Positions 23,126 through 31,046 are shown, numbered from the stretch's first letter. The stretch is DNA of 35,016 bases from Saprospiraceae bacterium (GCA_019634045.1 JAHQWA010000063.1:1-35016); one strand, 5' to 3'. Made by a program: numbers and translations. The notes: generated by a model not told the origin, from the letters alone.

Positions 23126-23347
23126 CTTGCTTACAGCAAGAGCATCCAAGACAATCCTGGTTTTGTTACTTTATGCTTTCGGTATGCCCACGGCATATCG
23201 GATTCATTGAACTTAGCATTCATGATGCTTTGATCAATGGACTATGAAAAACAGGTACAAATTGTAGGTTAACTGACGGGAAGAGAGATCGGGTGAAAAC
23301 CGCGATCTGCTAGAAGAGACAGAAGGATTACTTCTACACCTCTTCTA
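23126..23347. ncRNA. Cluster of five hairpins next to the LytTR gene
   Basis: In order: CTTGC/GCAAG (23126-23140); CGGTATGCC/GGCATATCG (23180-23200, one G-T pair); a two-tier stem CATTGA/TCAATG with inner AGCAT/ATGCT (23205-23239); AGATCG/CGATCT with inner GG/CC (23286-23308); and TAGAAGAG/CTCTTCTA with inner AGAAG/CTTCT (23311-23347). None has a T run typical of terminators. Candidate structured RNA; the strand is undetermined and no known family is recognised. Confidence 0.35.
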
Positions 23348-23355
23348 TTGGGAGC

Positions 23356-23739
23356 TTATAGAATTTCAAGGGATTCAATGAGGTCGGAACGATAAGCTCG
23401 TCCGATTGGCACATTTACTTCGCTGAGACATAGGCTGTTACTGCCCAAGTCGATTTTATTTACCTCTCTCAGTTGTACGATATAACTTTTGTGAATCCGC
23501 AGAAATTCATTGTTAGGTAAGCGGTCCATAAGGCGGGTAAGAGAGAGTTTGATTGCATACTTCTTTTGATCAGTAAACAAGTAGCAGTAGTTGCCGTCGG
23601 CGTGAATGTAGCGGATGTCCTTGATCTTTACGCGGACTAGCACATTTTGAGTTCTTACGAAAAAAGAGTTTTGATTGTTTTGGGGGGTTACTTTTTCCAC
23701 GGAGGGACGCCTCGCGCCCGGGTTGAGTACGGCTACCAT
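23356..23739 (-). CDS. Stand-alone LytTR DNA-binding protein
   Basis: 127 residues from the ATG at 23739 (a TTG three bases earlier is possible). From about residue 26 to the end it is a LytTR domain: SFFVRTQNVLVRVKIKDIRY, HADGNYCYLFTDQKKYAIKL, FLRIHKSYIVQLREVNKIDL and the closing VNVPIGRAYRSDLIE. There is no receiver domain, so it is not a complete response regulator. The N-terminal 25 residues look unusual (VLNPGARRPSVEK). A second frame starting at ATG 23782 (MNTQSFTTQLNTLIDGSRTQ) would join the LytTR frame if the six-G run at 23682-23687 were five long, suggesting a frameshift. It follows the HtrA-like gene on the same strand. Confidence 0.85.
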   Translation of the reverse strand: MVAVLNPGARRPSVEKVTPQNNQNSFFVRTQNVLVRVKIKDIRYIHADGNYCYLFTDQKKYAIKLSLTRLMDRLPNNEFLRIHKSYIVQLREVNKIDLGSNSLCLSEVNVPIGRAYRSDLIESLEIL

Positions 23740-23844
23740 CAATAAGCGTGTTTAGTTGTGTAGTAAAAGATTGAGTGTTCATTTGTTTAAATACAACCTT
23801 CTGACGGGGTACTATTTTTAAAGTCACAACTAAGGGCAAAAAAA

Positions 23845-24960
23845 TTACTTTTTTCTGGGACGAAGATCCTCTATCGGACTTAATACAACGTTTTCTTGCC
23901 GTACTATTTTACCACTTCGCATATAAACAAGACTAATGGTGTCGCCAGGTCTATACAGTGCCACCTGTTCCTGTAATTCTGGAACGGTAGGGGTGGGAAC
24001 GTCATTTACCTTTAAGAGGACATCTCCTTTTTGAAGGCCAGCATAAAAGGCCGTGCCACCTGGCGTAACACTCTGAATAAATACGCCTTCTACCTGAGAT
24101 AATCCCAACTCAAAAGCAATTTCATCCGTAACATCGAAGATATTGACCCCTAAAATGGCCCGCTGTACTTGGCCGTATGCTCTTAAATCCGTGATGACCT
24201 TGCGTACTAGGTTGGAGGGAATAGCAAAAGAATAGCCTTCAGAGACACCGGATTCGGTTAGGATCGCCGTATTTATCCCCACCAACTCTCCTTCGGCATT
24301 GATCAAGGCCCCACCGCTATTTCCAGGATTTACCACGGCATCGGTTTGAATGAAGCTTTCGATGGAATAATCATCCCCTAGGATATTGATATTTCTAGCC
24401 TTTGCACTGACAATACCGGCCGTGACGGTAGAAGTGAGGTTGAAGGGGTGACCAATGGCCAACACCCATTCTCCGACGTCCAATTCATCACTATTACCTA
24501 AGGGCAAAGTCCGTAGATTTTGACTATTGATCTTGATCAAGGCCAAATCGGTTTGTGTATCCATACCAACGACTTCAGCATCAAATTTTCTTTTATTGTG
24601 CAAGGTGATGCGGAGCGTTGTTGCATCTTCGATGACGTGATGATTGGTCACGATATATCCATCCGGAGAAACTAAAACACCAGAGCCGGAACTGATCTGG
24701 TAGTTGGTTGCACTTAAACCCGTGATATTCACAACCGCTGGCACAACACGATTGACAATTAAGCTAAAGTCTTTTGTATAAAAAGGAGATGATTGCCCCC
24801 TTTCCGACATCAGAACAGATTCTTTCGGGACCTGCGTACTTACCGGAATAGGCACCTCTTCTATCTGTGTTATGGTAACGGGATAGTAGGTATGGAATAG
24901 GAGAAAAGAAATAAAGGAAGCTGCAAAAGCTACCAATAGATGAGACCAAAGTGACTTCAT
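23845..24960 (-). CDS. HtrA/DegP-like trypsin-family serine protease with PDZ domain
   Basis: 371 residues. One N-terminal membrane helix (residues 7-23) anchors it, with the protease in the periplasm. The catalytic triad is His108 in VTNHHVIEDA, Asp138 in TDLALIKIN and Ser215 in VNPGNSGGALIN, all with the HtrA signatures. One PDZ domain follows at about 270-360 (LGLSQVEGVFIQSVTPGGTA, AGLQKGDVLLKVNDVP). A single PDZ and membrane anchor resemble DegS more than the two-PDZ soluble DegP. The role is periplasmic protein quality control or regulated proteolysis. It starts 17 bases after the acyl-CoA oxidase-like gene and precedes the LytTR gene, so the three may form one transcript. Confidence 0.93.
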   Translation of the reverse strand: MKSLWSHLLVAFAASFISFLLFHTYYPVTITQIEEVPIPVSTQVPKESVLMSERGQSSPFYTKDFSLIVNRVVPAVVNITGLSATNYQISSGSGVLVSPDGYIVTNHHVIEDATTLRITLHNKRKFDAEVVGMDTQTDLALIKINSQNLRTLPLGNSDELDVGEWVLAIGHPFNLTSTVTAGIVSAKARNINILGDDYSIESFIQTDAVVNPGNSGGALINAEGELVGINTAILTESGVSEGYSFAIPSNLVRKVITDLRAYGQVQRAILGVNIFDVTDEIAFELGLSQVEGVFIQSVTPGGTAFYAGLQKGDVLLKVNDVPTPTVPELQEQVALYRPGDTISLVYMRSGKIVRQENVVLSPIEDLRPRKK

Positions 24961-24977
24961 AGTTTTTTTATCGACGA

Positions 24978-27299
24978 TCAGCGGATGATTTGGGCTCCCA
25001 ATAAGGTATCAGGAATATCAAAAGCTGCTACCAGAGATTGAGCTTGATGTCTAGTTTTAAGACACAGTTCATCAACTAAGCGGCGGATGGCCTTTGATTT
25101 CGCTCCACTAATATATTCTTTTTCTAAATACCAGCCACTATGTTGCTCCATCGTATGTAAGGCATACAACTGACACAGTTGTTGTAAAGCAGGATAGGTA
25201 GACTTGCCTTTTTCACTATCAAGCGCCTCGACAAACTGTTCCAGCACTATTCGTTCTACAAAGGCTTCTGCTAATTCAATCATATGCTGTTGACAATGCA
25301 GAGCAGCTTGATAAGCACTTTGCCCAGACTTAATCATAGAACGCATGCGTTGAGATAGGGAATAGAGCAAGTTACTTTCCCGGTATCTGAAGGCACTCAA
25401 TTGAAAATCATCCGACAAGAGGTGTTGTGGGTCTGTATTGCGAATAATGATAGGGTTGAGCTCTGTGATGGCGGTACCAATTCTACCACCTAAGAAACGT
25501 AATAGACCCCAAGTGCCCTCCTCGTGAAACTGATTCTTGAAACTGGTTAGGACCCCTTTCGCCACCAATTGCATCAAAACGGTATTGTCTCCCTCGAAAG
25601 TAGTGAAGATCTCTGTATCAGCTTTCAGTGCTGCAAATCGATTTTCAGCGAGATAGCCTTTACCCCCGCAGGCTTCCCGGCATTCCTGAATAGTTGCGGT
25701 GGTAAACCATGTGCTATAGGCTTTAAGCCCCGCTGCTAAGGTTTCAATTTCGCGCATATCCTCGCCTTCGTGTTGACTAAAGCGCTGCGTCAAATATTCC
25801 AAACCAAAATGCAGCGCATAGGTTTTAGCCAATAAAGGCATGAGACGTCGCTGATGACTAGGATAATCCAGCAGTATTGTTTCGGGCTCCGTAATGTTGG
25901 CTCCAAACTGGCGCCTGCGCAAGGCATAGCGAATGGCGATGGTCAAGGCAGATTTAGTGGCGCTTAAACCCGCCCTTGGCACGCAAACCCTTCCCCCCAC
26001 TAAGGTTCCTAGCATGGTAAAGAAACGCCGCGATGCACTTTGGATAGGACTTTGATACTGCCCTTCTTCGTCTATATCTCCAAATCGATTCAGTAGGTTT
26101 TCGACTGGCACCCTAACCTGATCAAACCAGATCCTACCATTATCCACTCCGTTCAGCCCCAATTTATAACCACAGTCCTCTACCGTTATTCCTGGAAGCA
26201 GTTCATGCGCTTCATTTCTCATTGGCACCAAGATCGCATGGACGCCATGATTCTCACCTTCTACGATCAGTTGGGCGAATACGGATGCCATGCGCCCATG
26301 TAGAGCATTACCAATGTATTCTTTTCCCGCATTTTTACTTGGAGTATGGATGATCAAACTTCTAGTACTATGCTCATATTCTGCCGTCGTTTCAAGGCCT
26401 CGAACATTTGACCCATGTCCAGTCTCCGTCATGGCAAAGCACCCGGCTAGCTCCATCATTCCTATCTTCTTGAGGTACTTGTCATGATGTTTTTTTGTAC
26501 CTAACCCCAAAACACTTCCTCCGAATAGACCAAATTGTACCCCAAATTTGATGGCCAAACTAAGATCATGATGCCCCAAGGTGTCAAAAAGGGCTGCATA
26601 GGCCGCAATATCCCCGATGCCGCCGTAGGGCTCGGGGTAGGATAGCGCACCAAACCCTTGTTCTGCCAATAGCTTCGTCCAGGCTAATACCTGTTCTCGA
26701 TAGTCCTCTTTATTGGGGAGGGTCTTATAGTTAAAAACAGGATCTTGTAGTAATTGCTTGGTTTTGCGTTTAACCGCCAGATATTGCCCACCTAGCAGCT
26801 GCAGCATTTCCTCCAGATCAAAATCGGTCTTCTGTCTCTCCGCAATTTCTTCCAGTTCTGTATTGGGGAATAGGCTGCGATAGGTATTCCACGAGATCTG
26901 TTGCAGAGCGTTTTCCAAAGCTTCTAACTCTTGCCGGATTGAGTGGTCCGACCAATTAATAGAAGTATCCGAAGCTTGGCCAGCCGCCTTGATCGCCATC
27001 TGCAGCCCTAGATCTACTAAGCTAGATCGGTGATCGTGCATTTCATCTTGGGCCTCCTTGCGTAGAAGAATCTCCCAATACTTAAAAAGCTCAGCAGAGG
27101 GCGGGCGCAAGGGATTGCTCCATTTTTGCAGAATGTTTTTGTCCAGCGGACTCAAAAAAGATAGATTTGCAGCTTGTTTTTGTAAAGCCTTTACTTCTGT
27201 GGGACTTAGCACTCGATCTGACCAAGCCACATAGATAAGTGGCAACAAACATTGTATAGCTGGAGAGTAGGAAAGAGGAATCGTGGGATTGGTACTCAT
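24978..27299 (-). CDS. Acyl-CoA oxidase/dehydrogenase-like flavoprotein with N-terminal TerB-like segment
   Basis: 773 residues, longer than a normal acyl-CoA dehydrogenase (about 380-600). The first ~60 residues (LLPLIYVAWSDRVLSPTEVK) resemble a TerB-type helical domain. The remainder follows acyl-CoA oxidases: FAMTETGHGSNVRGLETTAE near residue 290 (FAD/substrate region), NGRIWFDQVRVP, RRQFGANITEPETILLDYPS, ACGGKGYLAENRF, and TTFEGDNTVLMQLVAKG near residue 566 with the expected catalytic Glu. It should oxidise acyl-CoA to the trans-2-enoyl form. Whether oxygen or ETF is the electron acceptor cannot be told by eye. It leads a minus-strand run with htrA and LytTR. Confidence 0.88.
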   Translation of the reverse strand: MSTNPTIPLSYSPAIQCLLPLIYVAWSDRVLSPTEVKALQKQAANLSFLSPLDKNILQKWSNPLRPPSAELFKYWEILLRKEAQDEMHDHRSSLVDLGLQMAIKAAGQASDTSINWSDHSIRQELEALENALQQISWNTYRSLFPNTELEEIAERQKTDFDLEEMLQLLGGQYLAVKRKTKQLLQDPVFNYKTLPNKEDYREQVLAWTKLLAEQGFGALSYPEPYGGIGDIAAYAALFDTLGHHDLSLAIKFGVQFGLFGGSVLGLGTKKHHDKYLKKIGMMELAGCFAMTETGHGSNVRGLETTAEYEHSTRSLIIHTPSKNAGKEYIGNALHGRMASVFAQLIVEGENHGVHAILVPMRNEAHELLPGITVEDCGYKLGLNGVDNGRIWFDQVRVPVENLLNRFGDIDEEGQYQSPIQSASRRFFTMLGTLVGGRVCVPRAGLSATKSALTIAIRYALRRRQFGANITEPETILLDYPSHQRRLMPLLAKTYALHFGLEYLTQRFSQHEGEDMREIETLAAGLKAYSTWFTTATIQECREACGGKGYLAENRFAALKADTEIFTTFEGDNTVLMQLVAKGVLTSFKNQFHEEGTWGLLRFLGGRIGTAITELNPIIIRNTDPQHLLSDDFQLSAFRYRESNLLYSLSQRMRSMIKSGQSAYQAALHCQQHMIELAEAFVERIVLEQFVEALDSEKGKSTYPALQQLCQLYALHTMEQHSGWYLEKEYISGAKSKAIRRLVDELCLKTRHQAQSLVAAFDIPDTLLGAQIIR

Positions 27300-27427
27300 C
27301 TTTGTTTCAGGATTTATGATCTATAAATGTAACAAATTAATTGCTGGATAGATCGATAGATAGAGGCAGGCCGGTGAGAATCAACAATATAGAGGGGACG
27401 AAAAGAAATGAAGTGACCCCTTAAAAC

Positions 27428-27466
27428 GAGGCTGGCTCTTGGAACAATCCAAGAGCCAGGAGCTCA
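27428..27466 (-). terminator. Perfect 12-base hairpin, probable terminator
   Basis: CTGGCTCTTGGA (27432-27443) pairs perfectly with TCCAAGAGCCAG (27448-27459) around ACAA. On the minus strand CCTCGTTTTAA follows; on the plus strand GAGCTCACAGTTTTTG. It lies upstream of the acyl-CoA oxidase-like gene, so a minus-strand reading implies a short transcript arriving from 27.5-28.2 kb. Confidence 0.5.
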
Positions 27467-27542
27467 CAGTTTTTGTACGCTCGGGTTAGAGCAGGCCGAA
27501 ATAATTTGGTTTTGTATTTCTTGTCTTAAAAAGTTTGTTTCA

Positions 27543-27736
27543 GGGGGACATTATGAATTGAAACCAAAACCTAAAGGGGGAACAGTCGTATAAATTGTTA
27601 TTCTTTTTGGAGAGACCTCTGTTTCCAGAAACCTCTCCAATAATAAGCTGTGGGGGGAAGCCCAATGGGCTAACAGCTTAAGACTTTTGCTTTCCTTCTT
27701 TGTTTTGCGTAAACTGTTCCGTAAGGGGGACATTAT
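27543..27736 (-). repeat. C-rich repeat locus related to the 22.8-23.1 kb repeats
   Basis: The 12-mer GGGGGACATTAT occurs at 27543-27554 and 27725-27736. The minus strand of 27574-27585 reads CTGTTCCCCCTT, close to the CCGTTCCCCCTTAC core of the repeats at 22829 and 23063. The minus strand near 27721-27730 reads CCCCCTTAC. Between them are stems TTGGAGAG/CTCTCCAA (27607-27640) and TAAGCTGT/ACAGCTTA with inner AGCCC/GGGCT (27644-27680). Confidence 0.4.
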
Positions 27737-27968
27737 CTTTATTACAATGTAAAAGTAGAGCTATTTCAGGAGGTAATCCATGACAAAAAACACGCCTTGG
27801 ATACCCCTAAACCTTGAGCTAGACCAATTGTGAGAAGTTGCAAGGAATTGATTAGTAGGTTTTTGCGTGTTTTGTAAAGGGCTGGAATGGGGAACTTTTT
27901 ACCCCATTTTCGGCCGATAAATTCTTGGGAAAAGGAAAGCTTTTATTTAGAAGGTTCTATACTTCACT

Positions 27969-27976
27969 TATATTTG
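27969..27976 (+). promoter_or_regulatory. Possible promoter box for the gene at 28278
   Basis: TATATTTG fits TAnnTTTG, with TTTA at 27946-27949 in the -33 position 19 bases upstream. It would leave a leader near 295 bases, which contains an imperfect stem GATAACC/GGTTACC at about 28220-28243 enclosing a C-rich loop. Confidence 0.35.
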
Positions 27977-28277
27977 AACAGAAAGAATACTAATTTGATA
28001 TATGTTATTGCCTTAAATTAGATGCAAGGCTATGTTAAATTTTAGAGAGTATTGTAGGAGAATATAATTGCCAGCGCTATGATTCGTTTACTTCATATTC
28101 CATTGTTCTACATTCTTAGGCGACTCATAGTAAAGGCATTAATGTTCGCTTGGTGAATAGAAATGGAATTTTGCTATTCCCCAATTAAACTACAACGTCC
28201 ATAAACACAAACAGCTAGGCGATAACCCCCCGTGCGGTTACCTTCCTAGACACCAACACCGAAAAGTATACCGCCCA

Positions 28278-29864
28278 ATGAACAAAGTTTTTTGTCTATT
28301 TCGACTCTTTCCTCCCCAGATCTCCAGTTCCGTCATAGTTGGATGGCTTCTAGTTTTTTCAAGTAGTCAAGGTTTTGCCCAGCTAGACTCTCTACCCACC
28401 GAATATACCGCAAAAGGAGGTAACCCGATACCGATTGAAGACAACTGGTCTAATCAATATCGGCTTTATCTGGCCACGACCGCACCGCCAGATCAATATC
28501 AGTTGGCTTATGTAGAAATGAAGCTCAAGCATACTTTCAATGAACTGGATGCGGAGCGAATTAGGAAGAAGAAATTGGACAAGCAATTGGAATTAATTCG
28601 GAGCACATTGGATGAGAAATTCTTTAAGGTATTTGTGCAGCCTTCAAATTTTGAACAATTGTTTAGAGAAGGAGCCTACAGTGCTAAAACCTATGTGGCG
28701 CTCTGGTCCGTCGTACTGAATCATTTCGGGATTCCTCATCAAATTGTGTTGGAGGAAAGAAACATATTTTTACTTGTAGGAGATAGACCACAGCAACAGG
28801 AGGTCAGATTGCCCAACAAGTTAGTGGAGAACCTTCCACCCACTGAACATCTTCATGAATATGCTTATGCTATGCGTGAACTTGGCTTGGTGTCCAAAGA
28901 AGAATTTAGCCAGAAGTCATCTGAAGAAATATTTAAGGAGCACTATCAATATGAACGAAGAATTCTGAACCGTTTAGAGTTAGCAGGTTTGTTGTATTAC
29001 GAACAAGCTGAGCAAGAGTATTTGGACAAGAAGTATCGTCATGTTTTATCAACCCTAGATAAAGCAAGAAACCTGTATATGGCGCCTCGCTATCAAACCC
29101 TCCGCAGTGCCGCCCTGATGCAAGTTGCGAATGATACTGTAGTAGTACAGGCAGAGGAGCTTGCCCCGCTATTTGAGTTCTATCGAAGAAACCCCATCCC
29201 TGAAATCAAAACAGAAGTAGTTAAGAAATTTTTCTATCTATCTAAAGAACTACTAGAAACGGAAGATAAGCCAGATAAGCAGCTGCAATTGTACCAGCGT
29301 TTTGTGCATTTAGCCGATCAAGACCGAGAATTACTGGATCAGCTTGAGGAGATTCATTATCTACAGATGGCCAAACTCTTTGCGCAATCCTATCAAACTT
29401 TAGGGGTTGTCAATTATATGGATAGTCTATACCTGAAAAGACCGCAGGATAAAGCCATCCAAAATATTTTAGCGGTCTTACTTGTTCGGTCATTGGGGAA
29501 TGATCGGGATTTTGAAAACGGACTGAGTGTGCTAAAAGTTTATCGAAAGAAGTATCCTTTCTTGGGTAATATGCCCTTGTTCAAGGATTTGGAGTTGTTT
29601 TATCAGGCAGAGCAAGCGCGGTTTCACTTTTCAAAGGATCAGATCAACTTGGCGCGCAATGCATTATTGCAATTTGAAACCTCATTGGTGAGGCTTGGAC
29701 AGACACCACGAGTAAATATCTGGTTGACGACAGTATACACATCCGCGGCAGATTATTATGTGCGAAGAGGGGAAGAAGAAGAGGCGCGTCGAATGATCCA
29801 TCGCGGCCTAAGCCTCTATCCAACTTCAGCCTATTTTAAACATCGGGCGGAACTTGGACGATGA
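28278..29864 (+). CDS. Exported protein with helical-repeat C-terminal half (528 aa)
   Basis: A signal peptide at about residues 1-35 (VIVGWLLVFSSSQGFAQ) sends it to the periplasm or beyond. Residues about 100-180 (FREGAYSAKTYVALWSVVLN, then HFGIPHQIVLEERNIFLLVG) look like the strand-helix core of a transglutaminase-like fold, but the expected Cys is replaced by the TYVALW segment and no catalytic His-Asp is obvious. Any such domain would be inactive. From about 225 onward the protein is a series of helix pairs (YEQAEQEYLDKKYRHVLSTL, YVRRGEEEEARRMIHRGLSL) resembling TPR repeats. It stands alone, with a terminator after it. Function unknown. Confidence 0.75.
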   Translation: MNKVFCLFRLFPPQISSSVIVGWLLVFSSSQGFAQLDSLPTEYTAKGGNPIPIEDNWSNQYRLYLATTAPPDQYQLAYVEMKLKHTFNELDAERIRKKKLDKQLELIRSTLDEKFFKVFVQPSNFEQLFREGAYSAKTYVALWSVVLNHFGIPHQIVLEERNIFLLVGDRPQQQEVRLPNKLVENLPPTEHLHEYAYAMRELGLVSKEEFSQKSSEEIFKEHYQYERRILNRLELAGLLYYEQAEQEYLDKKYRHVLSTLDKARNLYMAPRYQTLRSAALMQVANDTVVVQAEELAPLFEFYRRNPIPEIKTEVVKKFFYLSKELLETEDKPDKQLQLYQRFVHLADQDRELLDQLEEIHYLQMAKLFAQSYQTLGVVNYMDSLYLKRPQDKAIQNILAVLLVRSLGNDRDFENGLSVLKVYRKKYPFLGNMPLFKDLELFYQAEQARFHFSKDQINLARNALLQFETSLVRLGQTPRVNIWLTTVYTSAADYYVRRGEEEEARRMIHRGLSLYPTSAYFKHRAELGR

Positions 29865-29889
29865 AAAAATAAGGTTGTGTACTAAAAAT

Positions 29890-29920
29890 AAAAAGGCCGT
29901 CTTCGAAAAGACGGGCCTAA
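29890..29920 (+). terminator. Terminator after the 528-aa exported protein gene
   Basis: GTCTT (29899-29903) pairs with AAGAC (29908-29912), and AGGCC (29894-29898) pairs with GGCCT (29914-29918) across a single bulged G. A runs precede it and only a weak T tract follows. Confidence 0.5.
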
Positions 29921-29997
29921 CAAGACGAGAAAACCACTCAGAGAAAGGAAATATCTTGAAGTTTCTAAATAGAAACAGTTATTCGTTTAAATGATAG

Positions 29998-30052
29998 AAA
30001 ATTGCGCCAGTATCATCATATTTATTGGATCGTTTTCTACTGGCGCAATTTT
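29998..30052. terminator. Perfect 15-base inverted repeat, terminator of the glucosaminidase gene
   Basis: AAAATTGCGCCAGTA (29998-30012) pairs perfectly with TACTGGCGCAATTTT (30038-30052) around a 25-base loop. The A/T-rich outer ends give T runs on both strands. It lies between convergent genes and can stop both. Confidence 0.7.
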
Positions 30053-30108
30053 AGGCAATGAGCCCTTACTTACTTATTAAATCGGGAAGGCTATCGCGTC
30101 CTTTTGTT

Positions 30109-30933
30109 TTAATCTAGTTCATCTAGATCATACTTCTTGATGATTTCCAAGAGATACTGACCGTAATATTTATCTCCGCTATACCCTAATTGCTTAAATT
30201 CTTTTGCCCATTTCTTGCGGTTCGCTCCTAATTCAAACAAGCTTGGGTAGTTTTCTTGCAAATAAATACTGTGCGCTCTCCAGTTTTGCCAAGCACTCGT
30301 GTATTCTGAACCGGACATAACTTGGCCAAAATGATTGTTATAGGTCATGGCCCCTTCATTGGTTCCTGCTCGACTTTCTAAAATGCCTTGTGCCATTTTA
30401 ATACTAGCCGGAATACCAAATTTGTCCATTTCAGCGCGAGCTACCTTCTCAAATCGCTTGATATAGCTCTTTGCCTGTTTATCACTGATATTGCTCAGGG
30501 AAAATCGAGGCTCCACCGCCTTGGTAGTCAAGCTTACGGGACTGACTATTGACATTTGATCCACATTGGAAGGTGTGTTTGGCGACTCCTGTCGGTCATC
30601 CACCATTGTTTCCAAGGGGGCCTTCATATTGATAGAGAAGTGTATGTCTTTTTGGGTTAAAATAAACAGTGCCAAGGCCGCTAAACCCAGTTTTAACCAA
30701 GGCATTTTAAACTTTGTCTTTTCTATGCCCGGTCTTTTAGATACCTGATATTTCAGTGCCACATAAAGCTTACCTAATCCCTTCCAAAGGTGTTGCAGAA
30801 TAGCATTCAAATCGATTCCAATAAATTCCTGCCCGCCATTGCTAGCCTTTACGGCCTTCTTTTGACGGGAAAACATATCATGTTCTTTATCTTTTTGGCG
30901 AACTTCATAATTAGTATAGGTCTCGGGTCTCAT
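30109..30933 (-). CDS. Membrane-anchored glucosaminidase (peptidoglycan hydrolase)
   Basis: 274 residues from the ATG at 30933. A longer frame to 31017 would begin at about the predicted transcription start, so it is unlikely. A cytoplasmic N-terminal segment of about 75 residues is followed by one membrane helix (WLKLGLAALALFILTQKD). The C-terminal 120 residues are a FlgJ/endo-beta-N-acetylglucosaminidase domain (SYIKRFEKVARAEMDKFGIP, KMAQGILESRAGTNEGAMTY, NNHFGQV, YPSLFELGANRKKWAKEFKQ, GYSGDKYYGQYLLEIIKKYD) with the catalytic Glu in GILESRAG. It would cleave between N-acetylglucosamine and muramic acid in the cell wall. It is divergent from an S24-type regulator, with shared operator-like repeats. 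Confidence 0.88.
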   Translation of the reverse strand: MRPETYTNYEVRQKDKEHDMFSRQKKAVKASNGGQEFIGIDLNAILQHLWKGLGKLYVALKYQVSKRPGIEKTKFKMPWLKLGLAALALFILTQKDIHFSINMKAPLETMVDDRQESPNTPSNVDQMSIVSPVSLTTKAVEPRFSLSNISDKQAKSYIKRFEKVARAEMDKFGIPASIKMAQGILESRAGTNEGAMTYNNHFGQVMSGSEYTSAWQNWRAHSIYLQENYPSLFELGANRKKWAKEFKQLGYSGDKYYGQYLLEIIKKYDLDELD

Positions 30934-30949
30934 GATATTGTATTTATCG

Positions 30950-30961
30950 GAAACTTTTTGT
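30950..30961 (-). promoter_or_regulatory. Operator-like repeat, copy near the glucosaminidase start
   Basis: GAAACTTTTTGT, the exact reverse complement of ACAAAAAGTTTC at 31025-31036. It begins 17 bases upstream of the ATG at 30933, in the leader of the glucosaminidase transcript. Confidence 0.45.
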
Positions 30962-31014
30962 ATGTTTACCGTTGTGGATGCAATAATTTGATTGTTTATG
31001 TTCTGAAGACAATA

Positions 31015-31046
31015 CAAATATAAAACAAAAAGTTTCTAAAAACAAA
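31015..31046 (-). promoter_or_regulatory. Promoter of the glucosaminidase gene
   Basis: Read on the minus strand: TTTG (31046-31043), a 20-base spacer, TATATTTG (31022-31015). The start near 31008 supports translation from 30933. The operator-like repeat at 31025-31036 lies inside the spacer, a position that would allow repression. Confidence 0.55.
31025..31036 (+). promoter_or_regulatory. Operator-like repeat, copy near the S24 regulator start
   Basis: ACAAAAAGTTTC, 38-49 bases upstream of the regulator ATG at 31074. It overlaps the near-palindrome GTTTCTAAAAAC (31032-31043, one mismatch). A further A/T-rich near-palindrome, AAACAA-TT-TTGTTT (31055-31068), sits directly before the ATG. Confidence 0.5.

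Larger units (their letters stand above)
22499..23355. other. 857-base gene-free region rich in hairpins
   Basis: It lies between the start of the type-IX secreted-protein gene and the end of the LytTR gene, both on the minus strand. The part near 22.5-22.74 kb is the leader and promoter of the secreted-protein gene. From 22795 to 23347 it contains about nine hairpins and two copies of a 23-base repeat, annotated separately. The one open frame of note (22516-22710, minus) has no protein-like character. Confidence 0.6.
27300..28277. other. 978-base gene-poor region with hairpins and C-rich motifs
   Basis: It separates the minus-strand acyl-CoA oxidase-like gene from the plus-strand gene at 28278. 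It contains a perfect 12-base hairpin (27432-27459), two more stems (27607-27640 and 27644-27680), a repeated GGGGGACATTAT (27543-27554, 27725-27736), a GGGGGAAC variant (27576-27583), an AATGGGG/CCCCATT stem (27886-27908) and a possible plus promoter (27969-27976). The 60-codon minus frame 27551-27733 is not protein-like. Confidence 0.5.

Noticed and set aside
27543..27561. GGGGG followed by ATG, resembling a ribosome-binding site and start
   Set aside because: The frame is ATG-AAT-TGA and stops after two codons.
27551..27733. 60-codon minus-strand frame in the gene-poor region
   Set aside because: It runs through two hairpins and the C-rich repeats and has no recognisable composition; better explained as noncoding.
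30934..31017. Longer start for the glucosaminidase (28 extra residues)
   Set aside because: The extra codons cover the predicted transcription start and promoter, and the added residues have no domain character.
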